NCBI RefSeq assembly: GCF_016785085.1
Contig: NZ_JAENHO010000007.1
Location: 496,001 to 560,000 of the forward strand
Source: Paractinoplanes lichenicola
GTDB taxonomy: Bacteria > Actinomycetota > Actinomycetes > Mycobacteriales > Micromonosporaceae
DNA length: 64,000 bases
Reading direction: 5' to 3'
The position numbers and the translations under genes are program-made. The notes under the pieces were generated by a model that was given only the letters and a program-made list of their open reading frames with translations, was not told the origin of the DNA and ran no database searches. Of the stretch, positions 7,824-16,755 are shown in pieces (within the stretch, counting starts at the first letter, position 1; every line of letters starts with the position of its first letter).

Positions 7824-8746
7824 CGGCCGCCTTCCGACGTGGAGCGGGACGGTTCGGCCGGGGAGGTGGCCGAGCCGGGGGAGGTCAGGGTGGAGGGCGC
7901 GGGCGGCGGCGTGGACGGCTGGGCCACCCGCAGCTTGAGCTCGGTCGCCGCGTCGAGCCGCACATCGTCGGCCGTCCGGGCGTCGAAGGACATGCCGTAC
8001 TTGGCCGAGAGCTGCTCGAAGAACCGGCCCGCGTACCCGGACCGGAAGTCGCCGGCCAGGTCGTCGGGGCCGAGCGCGACCACCTCGTACGGGGTCGTGA
8101 CCGGCCTGAGGTCGACCAGGATCGCCTCGCCGGCCTGGCGGATCGTCGACGTCGCGGTCAGCCGCTGCCCGTTGATCGCGATCGCCTCGGCCCCCAGCGA
8201 CCACAACGCGTTCGTGGCCAGCTGCAGGTCGGAGTCCTTGACCCGGGCCACGGTGTTGCGCTCGCCGGTCACCGGGTCGATCGGCGTCGGGCCGTCGCCT
8301 ACGGTGATCGTGGCACCCGACCCCCGTACGGCGGCCAGGCCGGTCGCCGCCTCGGTGTCGCGCAGCTTCTGCACCTCGTCGTCGCTGAGCTCGGCCTCGC
8401 GCAGCCCGGCCACCTCGTCGGCCAGCTTGTCGGCCCGGTCCTGCAGCTCGGTCGTGGTCTCGCGGCGGTTCTGGACCTGCTGGATCAGCTCGGCGCGCGC
8501 GGTCGTCCGGGCCGGCTCGTCCTTGACCGTCTGCTTGTACGCGATCACCAGCAGGAACCCGAGCACGACGAGGGTGACCACGAGCGCGCTGCCGGAGAGC
8601 TGTTTGCGCAGGCCCGTCGGCTCGCCGTCGCGCTGCTTGCGGGCGGCCGCGTCGGCGTACCCGGGGTCGAGGGGGTTGCGGAACAGCTCCGTCAGGAAGT
8701 CGGGCTGGAACGTCCGCTTCGGGGGCTGCTCCTCGGCGTCCGGCAT
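7820..8746 (-). CDS. DUF881 membrane protein (Rv1823-like)
   Basis: 308 residues from ATG 8746, which overlaps the stop of the phosphatidyltransferase gene (TGATG). The N-terminal cytoplasmic part carries PDFLTELFRNPLDPGYADAA. A transmembrane helix follows (SALVVTLVVLGFLLVIAY), then a coiled coil and the DUF881 fold (SGATITVGDGPTPIDP and AIAINGQRLTATSTIRQAG). The Pro/Ser-rich end is probably flexible. It is the partner of the second DUF881 gene and of the small basic protein, with overlapping junctions on both sides, so the four are surely co-translated. Confidence 0.88.
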   Translation of the reverse strand: MPDAEEQPPKRTFQPDFLTELFRNPLDPGYADAAARKQRDGEPTGLRKQLSGSALVVTLVVLGFLLVIAYKQTVKDEPARTTARAELIQQVQNRRETTTELQDRADKLADEVAGLREAELSDDEVQKLRDTEAATGLAAVRGSGATITVGDGPTPIDPVTGERNTVARVKDSDLQLATNALWSLGAEAIAINGQRLTATSTIRQAGEAILVDLRPVTTPYEVVALGPDDLAGDFRSGYAGRFFEQLSAKYGMSFDARTADDVRLDAATELKLRVAQPSTPPPAPSTLTSPGSATSPAEPSRSTSEGGR

Positions 8747-9348
8747 CACGTGACCGTCCGGGCGGCCCGCAACAGCTGTGCGGTCTGCGCCAGATAGAGA
8801 ACGCCGGCGGCCCAGTAGAGCCCGAGCGCCCACCACGCGAGGCCCCAGCCGATCGGGCCCGCCCACGAGTCGATCGCGGGCACGGCGGCGGCCAGCAGGA
8901 TCACCGGGAACGCGGCCAGCAGCACGAACGTGCCGGTCTTGCCCACGTAGTGCACCGGCGGCGGACCGTACCCGTGGCGGCGCAGGATCAGCAGCGCGAC
9001 GGCGAGCACGGCCTCGCGCAGCAGCAGGGCGCCGGTCAGCCAGTACGGCACGACGCCGCGCACGGTGAAGCCGATCAGCGTGGCCAGGATGTAGAGCCGG
9101 TCGGCGAACGGGTCGAGCAGCTCGCCGAGGCGGCTCACCGAGTTCATCCGGCGGGCCACATAGCCGTCGACCCAGTCGGTGGTGCCGCCGATCGCCAGCA
9201 CGATCACCGCGGCCACGTCGTGATGCGGGCCGAGCAGCAGATAGAGGAAGAGCGGGACGCCGAGCAGGCGGATGAAGCTGATGACGTTCGGAATCGTCCA
9301 GATCCGGTTGGACGGGGCGGCAACGGACGGCGCAGGCTGCTGCGACAT
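8746..9348 (-). CDS. pgsA: CDP-alcohol phosphatidyltransferase (PgsA-like)
   Basis: 200 residues from ATG 9348, with GGAAG a few bases upstream. The CDP-alcohol phosphotransferase signature is complete: D58, D61, G62, A65, R66, G75, D79, D83. Several hydrophobic helices make it an inner-membrane enzyme. It joins CDP-diacylglycerol to an alcohol, probably glycerol-3-phosphate or an inositol phosphate; the family alone does not decide which. By position it equals Rv1822 (pgsA2) of mycobacteria and heads the conserved block running left to 3392. Confidence 0.88.
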   Translation of the reverse strand: MSQQPAPSVAAPSNRIWTIPNVISFIRLLGVPLFLYLLLGPHHDVAAVIVLAIGGTTDWVDGYVARRMNSVSRLGELLDPFADRLYILATLIGFTVRGVVPYWLTGALLLREAVLAVALLILRRHGYGPPPVHYVGKTGTFVLLAAFPVILLAAAVPAIDSWAGPIGWGLAWWALGLYWAAGVLYLAQTAQLLRAARTVT

Positions 9349-9617
9349 CGCGACTTCCTCTCCCCCTCCGGTGCCGGGCGGCAAAGCCCAGCATGACCCC
9401 GGCGCACACGCCGGCCCGGATAGACGCGTCCCCCGACGCCCGGGCCCCCCACCGGCCACTCGCCGAGCAACTATAACGAGCTTCAGAATCCGAGTCGCGG
9501 ACCCGTCACGTGTCGCACACTCGGTACGCCATCCTAGGAACCTAGTTTTATGGCTCGGCAGGCGGGGCCGGGAAAGACGGACACGGGTTGTCGGGTTTTC
9601 GCGGCAGAGTCCTCGGC

Positions 9618-10535
9618 ATGGCAGAACAACCATTGGCAGGCAGAGTCGCGCTCGTCGCCGGGGCCACCCGCGGTGCCGGGCGGCAGATCGCGGTGCAGCT
9701 GGGCGCGGCCGGCGCCACCGTCTACGCGACCGGCCGCAGCACCCGGGGCAAACGGTCGGAGATGGACCGGCCCGAGACGATCGAGGAGACGGCGGAGCTG
9801 GTCACCGCGGCCGGCGGCACGGGCATCGCGGTCGCCGTCGACCACCTCGTGCCCGATCAGGTCGCCGGCCTGGCGCGGCGGATCGACGACGAGCAGGGCC
9901 GGCTCGACGTGCTGGTCAACGACATCTGGGGCGGCGACCCCCTGGCGACGTGGGACAAGCCGGTGTGGGAGCAGTCGCTCGGCAACGGGTTCCGGCTGCT
10001 CCGCCTGGCCGTCGACACCCACATCACCACCGCGCACCACGCGATGCCGCTGCTGATCCGCAACCCGGGCGGCCTGGTCGTCGAGATGGGCGACGGCACC
10101 ACGGCGTACAACGAGACCAACTACCGGCTGTCGGTCTTCTACGACCTGGCCAAGGTGTCGGTGAACCGGCTCGCGTTCTCCTGGGCGCAGGAGCTCGCCC
10201 CGCACGGCGCCACGGCGGTCGCGCTCACCCCCGGCTGGCTGCGCTCCGAGATGATGCTGGAGCACTTCGGCGTGACCGAGGACAACTGGCTCGACGGCAC
10301 GAAAACGGATCCCCACTTCGCCATCTCGGAATCCCCCGCGTACGTGGGCCGGGCCGTGGCCGCCCTGGCCGCCGACCCCGACAAGGCCCGCTGGAACGGC
10401 AAGTCGACCTCGAGCGGCGACCTGGCCAAGGTCTACGGGTTCACCGACCTCGACGGCAGCCGCCCCGACGCCTGGCGCTACCTGGTCGAGGTGCAGGATC
10501 CCGGCAAACCCGCCGACGTCACCGGCTATCGGTAG
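9618..10535 (+). CDS. SDR-family oxidoreductase
   Basis: 305 residues from ATG 9618 (MAEQPLAGRVALVAGATRGA). The nucleotide-binding loop is GATRGAG at about 15-21, and the active-site Tyr-x3-Lys is Y175/K179 (FYDLAKVS). A C-terminal extension after the Rossmann core (YVGRAVAALAADPDKARWNG) is typical of a group of actinobacterial SDRs. The loop suggests NADPH use. The substrate is unknown. Its 3' end overlaps by ten bases the end of the convergent WYL regulator. It is divergent from pgsA across a gap of about 270 bases that holds only promoter-like sequence. Confidence 0.85.
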   Translation: MAEQPLAGRVALVAGATRGAGRQIAVQLGAAGATVYATGRSTRGKRSEMDRPETIEETAELVTAAGGTGIAVAVDHLVPDQVAGLARRIDDEQGRLDVLVNDIWGGDPLATWDKPVWEQSLGNGFRLLRLAVDTHITTAHHAMPLLIRNPGGLVVEMGDGTTAYNETNYRLSVFYDLAKVSVNRLAFSWAQELAPHGATAVALTPGWLRSEMMLEHFGVTEDNWLDGTKTDPHFAISESPAYVGRAVAALAADPDKARWNGKSTSSGDLAKVYGFTDLDGSRPDAWRYLVEVQDPGKPADVTGYR

Positions 10536-11488
10536 AGGTCCGCCGTCTGCGCCACCGCTTCTCGCATCCTTCTCCTGAGGGCCGCAGGTTCGAGCACTTC
10601 CACGTGCGGGCCGAGCCGCAACATGTACGAGTAGGCGACGTCGAGCGACTCCACCCGCAGCCGGGTCCGGACCCATCCCTCCGGATCCGGCTGCCCCGCC
10701 CCGGCGATCGCTTCGTCCAGCGCCACAGTCTCGGCAACAAACCGCAGCGCCCGTACGCCCTCCGGACTGAGCCGGATCGTGACGACCTCCCGCAACATCT
10801 GCCGCACGAACTCGACCGCCCGTTCACCCCAGAACCCGGCAAGGTCAAACCCGGTTTCCCGTACGAACGTCAGCCCCGTCGCGGCCACCCCGGTGATCCG
10901 GTCGACGCGGTAGGTGCGCAGGTCCTCCCCCACCTTCCCGACCAGATACCAGACCCCGTTCTTGAGCACGAGCCCGTACGGCGAGACCGTCCGCGACACC
11001 TCGTCGTGCCGCTGGTAGGTGATCGTCAACTCCTGGTCGTGCCACACGGCCTGCGTCAACTCGGCCAGCACGGGCGGCGTCTCCGGATCCTGGAACCAGC
11101 CCGGCGCATCCAGGTGAAACCGCTGCCCCGCCCGTTCCGACGCCTCCTGCAGCCCCGGCGGCAGCGCGGCCAGGATCTTGAGCCGGGCCGTCTGCGCCGC
11201 CTCGGTCATCCCCATCTCGCGGGCCGGCCCCGGCAACCCGGCCAGGAACAGCGCCTCCGCCTCGGCCCGCGACAACCCGGTGAGCCGCGTCCGATACCCG
11301 TCGACCAGCCGATACCCGCCGACCCGGCCCTGCTCGGCGTAGACCGGCACGCCCGCCGCGGACAGGGCGACCACGTCCCGATAGACCGTCCGCTCGGACA
11401 CCTCGAGCTCAGCGGCCAGCTCAGCAGCGGTCATCGTCCCCCGCGCCTGCAACAACAGAACGAGGTTGATCAGCCGGGCCGCCCGCAC
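10526..11488 (-). CDS. WYL-domain transcriptional regulator
   Basis: 320 residues. The N-terminal winged helix has LEVSERTVYRDVVALSAAGV as the recognition region. The central WYL domain (about 140-230) shows TYQRHDEVSRTVSPYGLVLK and a VWYLVGKVGEDLRTYRVDRI core, and a WCX-like C-terminal extension closes the protein. WYL regulators sense ligands such as nucleotides and often control nearby genes. The convergent SDR may be a target, but no operator was identified. It begins just downstream of a cluster of 17-base repeats. Confidence 0.87.
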   Translation of the reverse strand: MRAARLINLVLLLQARGTMTAAELAAELEVSERTVYRDVVALSAAGVPVYAEQGRVGGYRLVDGYRTRLTGLSRAEAEALFLAGLPGPAREMGMTEAAQTARLKILAALPPGLQEASERAGQRFHLDAPGWFQDPETPPVLAELTQAVWHDQELTITYQRHDEVSRTVSPYGLVLKNGVWYLVGKVGEDLRTYRVDRITGVAATGLTFVRETGFDLAGFWGERAVEFVRQMLREVVTIRLSPEGVRALRFVAETVALDEAIAGAGQPDPEGWVRTRLRVESLDVAYSYMLRLGPHVEVLEPAALRRRMREAVAQTADLYR

Positions 11489-11510
11489 CTCCGCATTGTG
11501 CCCGGTTTCC

Positions 11511-11573
11511 AGAGCCCGTTCCTTTCTGGAGCCCGTTCCTTTCTAGAGCCCGTTCCTTTCTAGAGACCGTTCC
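11511..11573. repeat. 17-bp tandem repeat, about 3.7 copies
   Basis: The unit AGAGCCCGTTCCTTTCT repeats head to tail at 11511, 11528 and 11545, with a partial fourth copy at 11562. The array covers the gap between the WYL start and the TetR stop and includes the last four codons of the TetR gene, so slippage here would change that C-terminus. Confidence 0.85.
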
Positions 11574-12132
11574 GCAGCACCTCCGCCGCCCGCCGCACCT
11601 CCGCGCGCACCGTCGCCGGTTCGCCGGGATGGCGGCGCAGGCTCTCGTACTGCACCCGCCACAGCCCGAGCAGCGCGGCCGCCCTGATCTGCGGTTCCGG
11701 ATCGGCCGGGTCGGCCCCGTCGCGGGCCGCCAGCGCCTCGGCCGCCACGGCGACGAACCGGTCCATCATGTCGTTGCGATAGGCCCGCAGCGACGGCGCC
11801 GCCGCCAGCCGCTCGCCGAAGCGCCGGTAGCCCTCCGGATCGCCGGCGAACCCGTCGAGCTCGGCGTCGAGCAGGCGCAGCGCGGCCTCGATCGGCGTGT
11901 CCCCGGCCGCCGCGAACGCTTCCCGCAGGGCCGTCGCCGTGCCCTCGAGCCGGTCGAGCAGCAGCGCCTCCTTGGTCGGGAAGTAGTTGAACACCGTCTT
12001 CTCCGACACCCCGCACGCCCGGGCCACCTCGGCCACCCGGACGCCGTCGAACCCGCGCTCCACGAACATGCGGGTCGCCGTGTCGGACAGCTGCTGCCGC
12101 ATCTGCCGCTTCTTCTCCTCACGCAAGCTCAC
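11560..12132 (-). CDS. TetR-family transcriptional regulator
   Basis: 190 residues. The helix-turn-helix is VRVAEVARACGVSEKTVFNY at about 31-50, the classical TetR form, followed by FPTKEALLLDRLEG. The C-terminal ligand domain ends in a TetR_C-like helix pair. It is divergent from the SRPBCC gene with a 54-base gap that contains an inverted repeat, so it probably represses that gene and itself. The final codons lie in the 17-base repeats described nearby. Confidence 0.88.
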   Translation of the reverse strand: MSLREEKKRQMRQQLSDTATRMFVERGFDGVRVAEVARACGVSEKTVFNYFPTKEALLLDRLEGTATALREAFAAAGDTPIEAALRLLDAELDGFAGDPEGYRRFGERLAAAPSLRAYRNDMMDRFVAVAAEALAARDGADPADPEPQIRAAALLGLWRVQYESLRRHPGEPATVRAEVRRAAEVLRNGL

Positions 12133-12142
12133 GGCCCAATCT

Positions 12143-12174
12143 TACTGCTACAGTATTTTTACAGTCACAGTAAA
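12143..12174. promoter_or_regulatory. candidate TetR operator
   Basis: TACTG-CTA-CAGTA (12143-12155) is a perfect inverted repeat. A second pair of ACAGT words and TTTACTGT read on the other strand (12161-12174) follow directly. The site lies between the divergent TetR and SRPBCC starts. Binding by this regulator is inferred from position. Confidence 0.45.
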
Positions 12175-12186
12175 TTGGGGAGAGTG

Positions 12187-12630
12187 ATGAGCGAGTTCCG
12201 GATCACCCACGAGTACCCGCACCCGATCGAGCGCGTCTGGCGCGTGCTCACCGACCCCGAGCTGGTCCCCCGCTGGACCACAACCGGCCAGGGCGGCCGC
12301 CCCGAGGGTTTCGCGCCGGTCGTGGGCACGAAGTTCCGCTTCGTCGCCAAGCCGGTCGCGGGCTGGCGCGGCATCGTCGACTGCGAGGTCCTGGAGGTCG
12401 CCGCCCCGGCACTGCTGCGCTACTCGTGGATCGGCGACGAGGGGGCCGCGCCCAGCTTCGTCGCCTACCGCCTCCAGCCACTCCCCGCCGGCACCCGCCT
12501 CACCTGGGAACACACCGGCTTCACCGGCATCGGCGGCTTCTTCATGTGCCGCCTCCTACGCTCGGTCCGCGCCAAAATGCTGACCCAGGCGCTACCCACA
12601 GTCCTCGACGACCCCAAACTCCCAGCCTGA
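12187..12630 (+). CDS. SRPBCC (AHSA1-like) domain protein
   Basis: 147 residues from ATG 12187; a GTG directly before it is an alternative. The sequence opens FRITHEYPHPIERVWRVLTD, the typical first strand and helix of the AHSA1/START-like fold, and continues with GTKFRFVAKPVAGWRGIVDC and TWEHTGFTGIGGF. Such proteins bind hydrophobic ligands in a deep pocket; no enzyme activity can be assigned. The ligand of the divergent TetR regulator may also be its substrate, which is only inference. Confidence 0.82.
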   Translation: MSEFRITHEYPHPIERVWRVLTDPELVPRWTTTGQGGRPEGFAPVVGTKFRFVAKPVAGWRGIVDCEVLEVAAPALLRYSWIGDEGAAPSFVAYRLQPLPAGTRLTWEHTGFTGIGGFFMCRLLRSVRAKMLTQALPTVLDDPKLPA

Positions 12631-12736
12631 TCGCCTGTTCCGGCTGCAACCGCTCCTGCTATGAACAAGCCGGCCGCCCACACCCACGCCCTGGGCTTGA
12701 CCCGTTTCCGCGGACGTGGTCGATGTGCTGGGTTGT

Positions 12737-12883
12737 TCAAGCTGCGGTTTCGTAGGCGGCCGGGCTGAGGTAGCCGGGGCCGGAGTGTCGTCGTCGGGTG
12801 TTGCACCAGCCTTCGATGTACTCGAATATGGCCTGCCGGGCGGTGGTGCGGGTGGGCCAGGTCTGGCGATGGACGAGTTCAGT
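12737..12883 (-). pseudogene. 3' fragment of an IS3-family transposase (OrfB)
   Basis: About 49 codons remain: ELVHRQTWPTRTTARQAIFE, then YIEGWCNTRRRHSGPGYLSP, then AAYETAA and a stop. This is the end of the IS3 integrase domain, including the catalytic-Glu helix region. The 5' part and the other end of the element are gone. There is no partner OrfA nearby. Confidence 0.75.
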
Positions 12884-12997
12884 CCCGGGCCGCGTACGTG
12901 CCCGAGTTCTCCGGCATCATGATCAGCGTGATCCGGTCGCGATCCGTTTCCGGGCGTGCCGCGAAAACGGGGCAGGCCCAGACCACCTACGCGATGA

Positions 12998-13140
12998 CCA
13001 AGCCGGACAGCCCGCCGCGACGCAACGGCCCGCGCTCAGGCCTCCGAAGCGCAACCCATCCTGCTATGGACAGACCACGCAGCTCGCCGCGATGCGACCG
13101 TCCACGCTCGGGGCTTTTGGGCGCAACCATTTACTCACGT
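12998..13140. repeat. diverged direct repeat, period about 72 bases
   Basis: Two segments aligned on CGCCGCGA (13013 and 13085) share roughly 70% identity over about 60 bases, including a GCGCAACC end. A third, weaker relative with TCCTGCTATG lies near 12655. No convincing gene is seen between the IS3 fragment and 13280. Confidence 0.35.
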
Positions 13141-13142
13141 CG

Positions 13143-13196
13143 CCCGGGTGGGCTGAGCGTTCTGGGCGCGCCAGCGCCCTGCTCAGCCCGCCCGGG
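13143..13196. repeat. 54-base near-perfect hairpin
   Basis: Arms of 16 bases (13143-13158 and 13181-13196, CCCGGGTGGGCTGAGC against its complement with one mismatch) enclose a second perfect pair GGGCGC/GCGCCC (13164-13169 and 13174-13179) with a GCCA loop. A five-base bulge faces one base. It follows the stop of the VWA gene by about 85 bases on that gene's strand, so it could terminate the MoxR-VWA operon. Confidence 0.7.
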
Positions 13197-13280
13197 TCCC
13201 CGCGGGAGCGACGGTCTGTCACCCACCACCCCGCTAGGACATCTGCTTCTAGATCTTGACCTTGATCCTCTGACTGTTGA

Positions 13281-15233
13281 TCAGCGCCTCCCCCGACGCG
13301 CCCTCACGTAGTCGTCCACGACGTAGCTGCCCAACTCCCCGATGTCCGGGCTGAAGACGCGGCCGCCGTTGCGTTCGGCCACCTTGCCTACGAACCGTTG
13401 CAACCCCGGATCCTCGCCGAGCATGAAGAAGTTGAGCGTCGCCCCGAATCGGGTCAAATGATCAACCTCGTGGATGGTGGCGCGGATCGTTTCGGGGGTC
13501 GGGGGCCACCAGAACATCGCCTCGCCGTCCTCCAGGTGCGCTGTCGGCTCGCCGTCGGTGACGACCAGGACTACCGGCTCGGCGCCCGGATGCCGACGTA
13601 GATGCCGGCCGGCCAAATTGAGGGCGTGTTGCAGGTTGGTGCCCTTCTCCATCGACGGCTCGATCGCGGCGAGCTGGCCCTGCGAGAGGGTCGACGCGTA
13701 CGGGCCGAAGCCGATGATCTGCAGCGAGTCCTGCGGGAACTGGGTCTCGACGAGGTGGGACAGCGCGAGCGCGGTCTGCTTCATCGGGCCCCAGCGGCCG
13801 TCGGCGAACATCGAATATGACAGGTCCACCAGCAGCGCGACGGCCGCGGAGGCCCGCCGTTCGGTCTCGGCGACCTCGAAGTCGTCGGGTTCGAGCCGGA
13901 CGGGCAGGACGCCCACCCCGCCGGCCCCGGCCCGCCGCCGCACGGCGTTGCCGATCGTGCGGACGACGTCGAGCGGCTGCTCGTCGCCGAACTCCCAGCG
14001 CCGCGACGAGCCGATCAGGTCGCCCGCAGCCCCGGCGTCGCGCAGGTCGTGCTGGCCCTGCTTGCGGCCGGACAGGTCGTCGAAGACCTGAGCCAGCGCC
14101 GTACGCCCGAGCCGGCGCAGCGCCTTGGGCGAGAGCGTGAGGCCCTCGGCGTCGCGGGTCACCCAGCCCTGACGGGTCAGCTCGCGTTCGAGCTCGCGCA
14201 GCCGGCGGACGTCGTCGGCCGCGCCCCGGCCCAGCTGCCGTTCGACCATCTCGACGTCGACGTCGTCGAGGGTGGCCCCCGGGTGTTCCTGGCCGAGCTG
14301 GTCGAGCAGCTCGTCGAGGTCGCCGATCTCGCCCAGGGCCGAGGCCGCCTCGCCGTAGCCGAGGTCGTTCGGGCCCTTCATGCGCTCGCCCCGGCCCCAG
14401 TTGAGGTTGGGGCGCAGCGCGCGCAGGTTGTCGGTCATCCGGCCCAGCTGGCCCCGGAGCGGGCCGTCGCCGAGGGCCTGATCCATCAGCCGGGACAGCT
14501 CCTCCTGCTGCTGCGGGCTGAGCGAGCGCATGAGCCGCTCGGCCGCCGCGGCCCGCCGGGCCAGGGAGTCGATCAGCTCCTCGACGTTCTGCGGATTTTC
14601 CGGGAAGAACTGGCCGTGCTTGGCCATGAACTGCTGGAACGCGTCGTCGGTGTCCTCGCCGCGGGCGTGCTTCTCGAGCAGGTCGTTGAGGTCGGACACC
14701 ATCTCGTTGACGCCGTCGAAGTCGCCCTGTTCGAGGGCCTGTTTCATGCCCGCGAACCGCTGCTCGACCACCTCGCGGCGCAGCCCGTCGAGGATCTGCT
14801 GATAGAGCTGCCGGGCCTCGTCGGACGCCCAGTTGTAGTCGGAGAGCTCCTCGACGGCCCGCGACGTGGAGCGGGGCAGGTTGTCGAGCACCGCCTCGGC
14901 GAAACGGGACTCGTCGTCGTCGCGGCTCCGCAGCTCGTCGCGCTCGGTGGCCACGGCCTGGTCGAGCAGCTGCTGGGCCCGGGTGACGGCGCCGTCGAGG
15001 TTGCCCCGGCGCAGCGCGTCCCGACGCATGCGGCGGGCCCGGTCGCGCAGCTCGTCGAGCCCGCGACCGGCCCGGGGACCCCGGCGGATCAGGTCGCGGA
15101 GCACGTCGCGCAGGTTGTCACCCTCCAGCACGCGCTCGCCGACCTCGTCGACGGCGGCGCGCACGTCGTACGGCGGGGCGAGCGGGTCGGGCCCGTCCCG
15201 CCACGCGCCGTACCTGAACCTGTTGCCGGCCAT
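13281..15233 (-). CDS. VWA-domain protein, partner of a MoxR-type ATPase
   Basis: 650 residues. The first 400 are helical and charged, with many Glu/Arg stretches. The C-terminal von Willebrand A domain (from about 455) has the metal-ion site DLSYSMFADGRW with DxSxS, then a Thr (EKGTNLQHALNLAG) and VTDGEPTAHLEDG. VWA proteins paired with AAA ATPases act as metal-dependent assembly or chelation factors. It starts one base after the stop of the ATPase gene. The domain is complete. The target of the pair is unknown. Confidence 0.88.
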   Translation of the reverse strand: MAGNRFRYGAWRDGPDPLAPPYDVRAAVDEVGERVLEGDNLRDVLRDLIRRGPRAGRGLDELRDRARRMRRDALRRGNLDGAVTRAQQLLDQAVATERDELRSRDDDESRFAEAVLDNLPRSTSRAVEELSDYNWASDEARQLYQQILDGLRREVVEQRFAGMKQALEQGDFDGVNEMVSDLNDLLEKHARGEDTDDAFQQFMAKHGQFFPENPQNVEELIDSLARRAAAAERLMRSLSPQQQEELSRLMDQALGDGPLRGQLGRMTDNLRALRPNLNWGRGERMKGPNDLGYGEAASALGEIGDLDELLDQLGQEHPGATLDDVDVEMVERQLGRGAADDVRRLRELERELTRQGWVTRDAEGLTLSPKALRRLGRTALAQVFDDLSGRKQGQHDLRDAGAAGDLIGSSRRWEFGDEQPLDVVRTIGNAVRRRAGAGGVGVLPVRLEPDDFEVAETERRASAAVALLVDLSYSMFADGRWGPMKQTALALSHLVETQFPQDSLQIIGFGPYASTLSQGQLAAIEPSMEKGTNLQHALNLAGRHLRRHPGAEPVVLVVTDGEPTAHLEDGEAMFWWPPTPETIRATIHEVDHLTRFGATLNFFMLGEDPGLQRFVGKVAERNGGRVFSPDIGELGSYVVDDYVRARRGRR

Positions 15234-15234
15234 G

Positions 15235-16653
15235 TCAGCTCCCGTAGAGGGTGCGGCCGTCGTCGGTCAGTTCCTTGGCCAGCCGTCTGGTCAGATGCAG
15301 CCCCTCCAGCACGAACTCGATGCCGGAGGCGGCCTGCCCGGGGCTGGGCGCGTCGCCGAGGCCGAGCCGGTCGAGCACCTTGGCCAGGCCCGGCACGGTG
15401 CCGATCTGGCCGAGCAGCTCGTCCGCGCTGACCAGGTCGCCGGTCTCGATGATGGCGCCCTCGGCGACCAGCTCGGTGAAGCCGGACAGGTCGAGCCCGC
15501 CCAGCCGGTCGCGGAACGTCTCGGCGGTGGCGACCCGCAGCAGGTGGCTCAGCACCTCGGTCTCGCGGCCCTCCTCGCCGCTCTCGAACTCGACCTTGCC
15601 GCGCAGCGTCGAGGTGACCGAGACGGTGTCACCGATGCGGGCCACGGCCTCCCGCTCCTGCCGCAGGCCGCTGCGCCGCAGGGCGCTGGCCGCGACCGTC
15701 TCGGCGGCGGCGATGGCGAACCGGGCCGAGATGCCCGAGCGGGCGTCGACCGACGGCGACTCGCGGACCGCGCGCGTGTAGCGGGCCAGCACGTCGAGCA
15801 GATGCTCGGGCACGGCCGCGACCAGATCGGCCTCCTGCCGGATGAGCTCGGTCTCGAGGGCCAGGTCGACCGGGTAGTGCGTGCGGATCTCGGCGCCGAA
15901 CCTGTCCTTGAGCGGCGTGATGATGCGGCCGCGGTTGGTGTAGTCCTCCGGGTTGGCCGACGCCACCAGCAGCAGGTCGAGCGGCAACCGGAGCTGATAG
16001 CCGCGGACCTGGATGTCGCGCTCCTCGAGCACGTTGAGCAGCGAGACCTGGATGCGCTCGGCCAGGTCGGGCAGCTCGTTGACGGCGAAGATGCCCCGAT
16101 TGGTCCGCGGCACCAGGCCGAAGTGAATCGTGTCGGGGTCGCCCAGGGCACGCCCCTCGGCCACCTTGATCGGGTCGACGTCGCCGATCAGGTCGCCGAC
16201 GCTGGTGTCGGGGGTGGCGAGCTTCTCGCCGTACCGCTCGGAGCGGTGCAGCCACCCGACGGGCAGCAGGTCACCTGTCTCGGCCACCAGCCGGCGGGAC
16301 GCCGGGGTCAGCGGCTGATAGGGGTGTTCGTGCAGCTCGGAGCCCGAGATGACCGGCGTCCACTCGTCGAGCAGGTCGATCAGCCCGCGGATGAGCCGGG
16401 TCTTGCCCTGGCCGCGCTCGCCGAGCAGCACCATGTCGTGCCCGGCCAGCAGGGCCCGCTCGACCTCGGGCAGGACGGTGTCGTCGTAGCCCACGATGCC
16501 GGGGAAGCGCGGACCGCCGTCACGCAGGCGGGCCAGCAGATTGTCGCGCAGTTCCTGCTTCACGGTCTTGAACTCGTGCCCGGAGGCCCGCAGCTCGCCG
16601 AGGGTGCGCGGAAGGTCGGATGGGGGTGTGATCGCGGTTGGTGCGTCTGTCAC
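15235..16653 (-). CDS. MoxR/magnesium-chelatase-like AAA+ ATPase
   Basis: 472 residues from GTG 16653 (VTDAPTAITPPSDLPRTLGE). Open frame further upstream reads as non-coding. The Walker A motif is LLGERGQGKTRLI, the Walker B segment GIFAVNELPDL, and sensor 1 LLVASANPEDY, all in the order of the BchI/MoxR clade. It also has a winged C-terminal helical part. It probably remodels a complex together with the VWA protein just downstream, with ATP hydrolysis in the cytoplasm. The promoter lies in the 100 bases shared with the divergent phzF-like gene. Confidence 0.88.
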   Translation of the reverse strand: MTDAPTAITPPSDLPRTLGELRASGHEFKTVKQELRDNLLARLRDGGPRFPGIVGYDDTVLPEVERALLAGHDMVLLGERGQGKTRLIRGLIDLLDEWTPVISGSELHEHPYQPLTPASRRLVAETGDLLPVGWLHRSERYGEKLATPDTSVGDLIGDVDPIKVAEGRALGDPDTIHFGLVPRTNRGIFAVNELPDLAERIQVSLLNVLEERDIQVRGYQLRLPLDLLLVASANPEDYTNRGRIITPLKDRFGAEIRTHYPVDLALETELIRQEADLVAAVPEHLLDVLARYTRAVRESPSVDARSGISARFAIAAAETVAASALRRSGLRQEREAVARIGDTVSVTSTLRGKVEFESGEEGRETEVLSHLLRVATAETFRDRLGGLDLSGFTELVAEGAIIETGDLVSADELLGQIGTVPGLAKVLDRLGLGDAPSPGQAASGIEFVLEGLHLTRRLAKELTDDGRTLYGS

Positions 16654-16755
16654 CGGAAGAACGCTACTCCGCGGTTGTGACAACTGGGTGCCACCGGCCG
16701 CCGCCAGGCGAAACGGGGTGGCGTCCGGGGCCGGGCGCAGGGCAGGCTGGCCGGC

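Noticed and set aside
12798..13311. Plus-strand frames across the IS3 scar
   Set aside because: No motif, no ribosome site, and a Ser/Arg/Pro-rich composition; the region is better explained by repeats and a transposase remnant.
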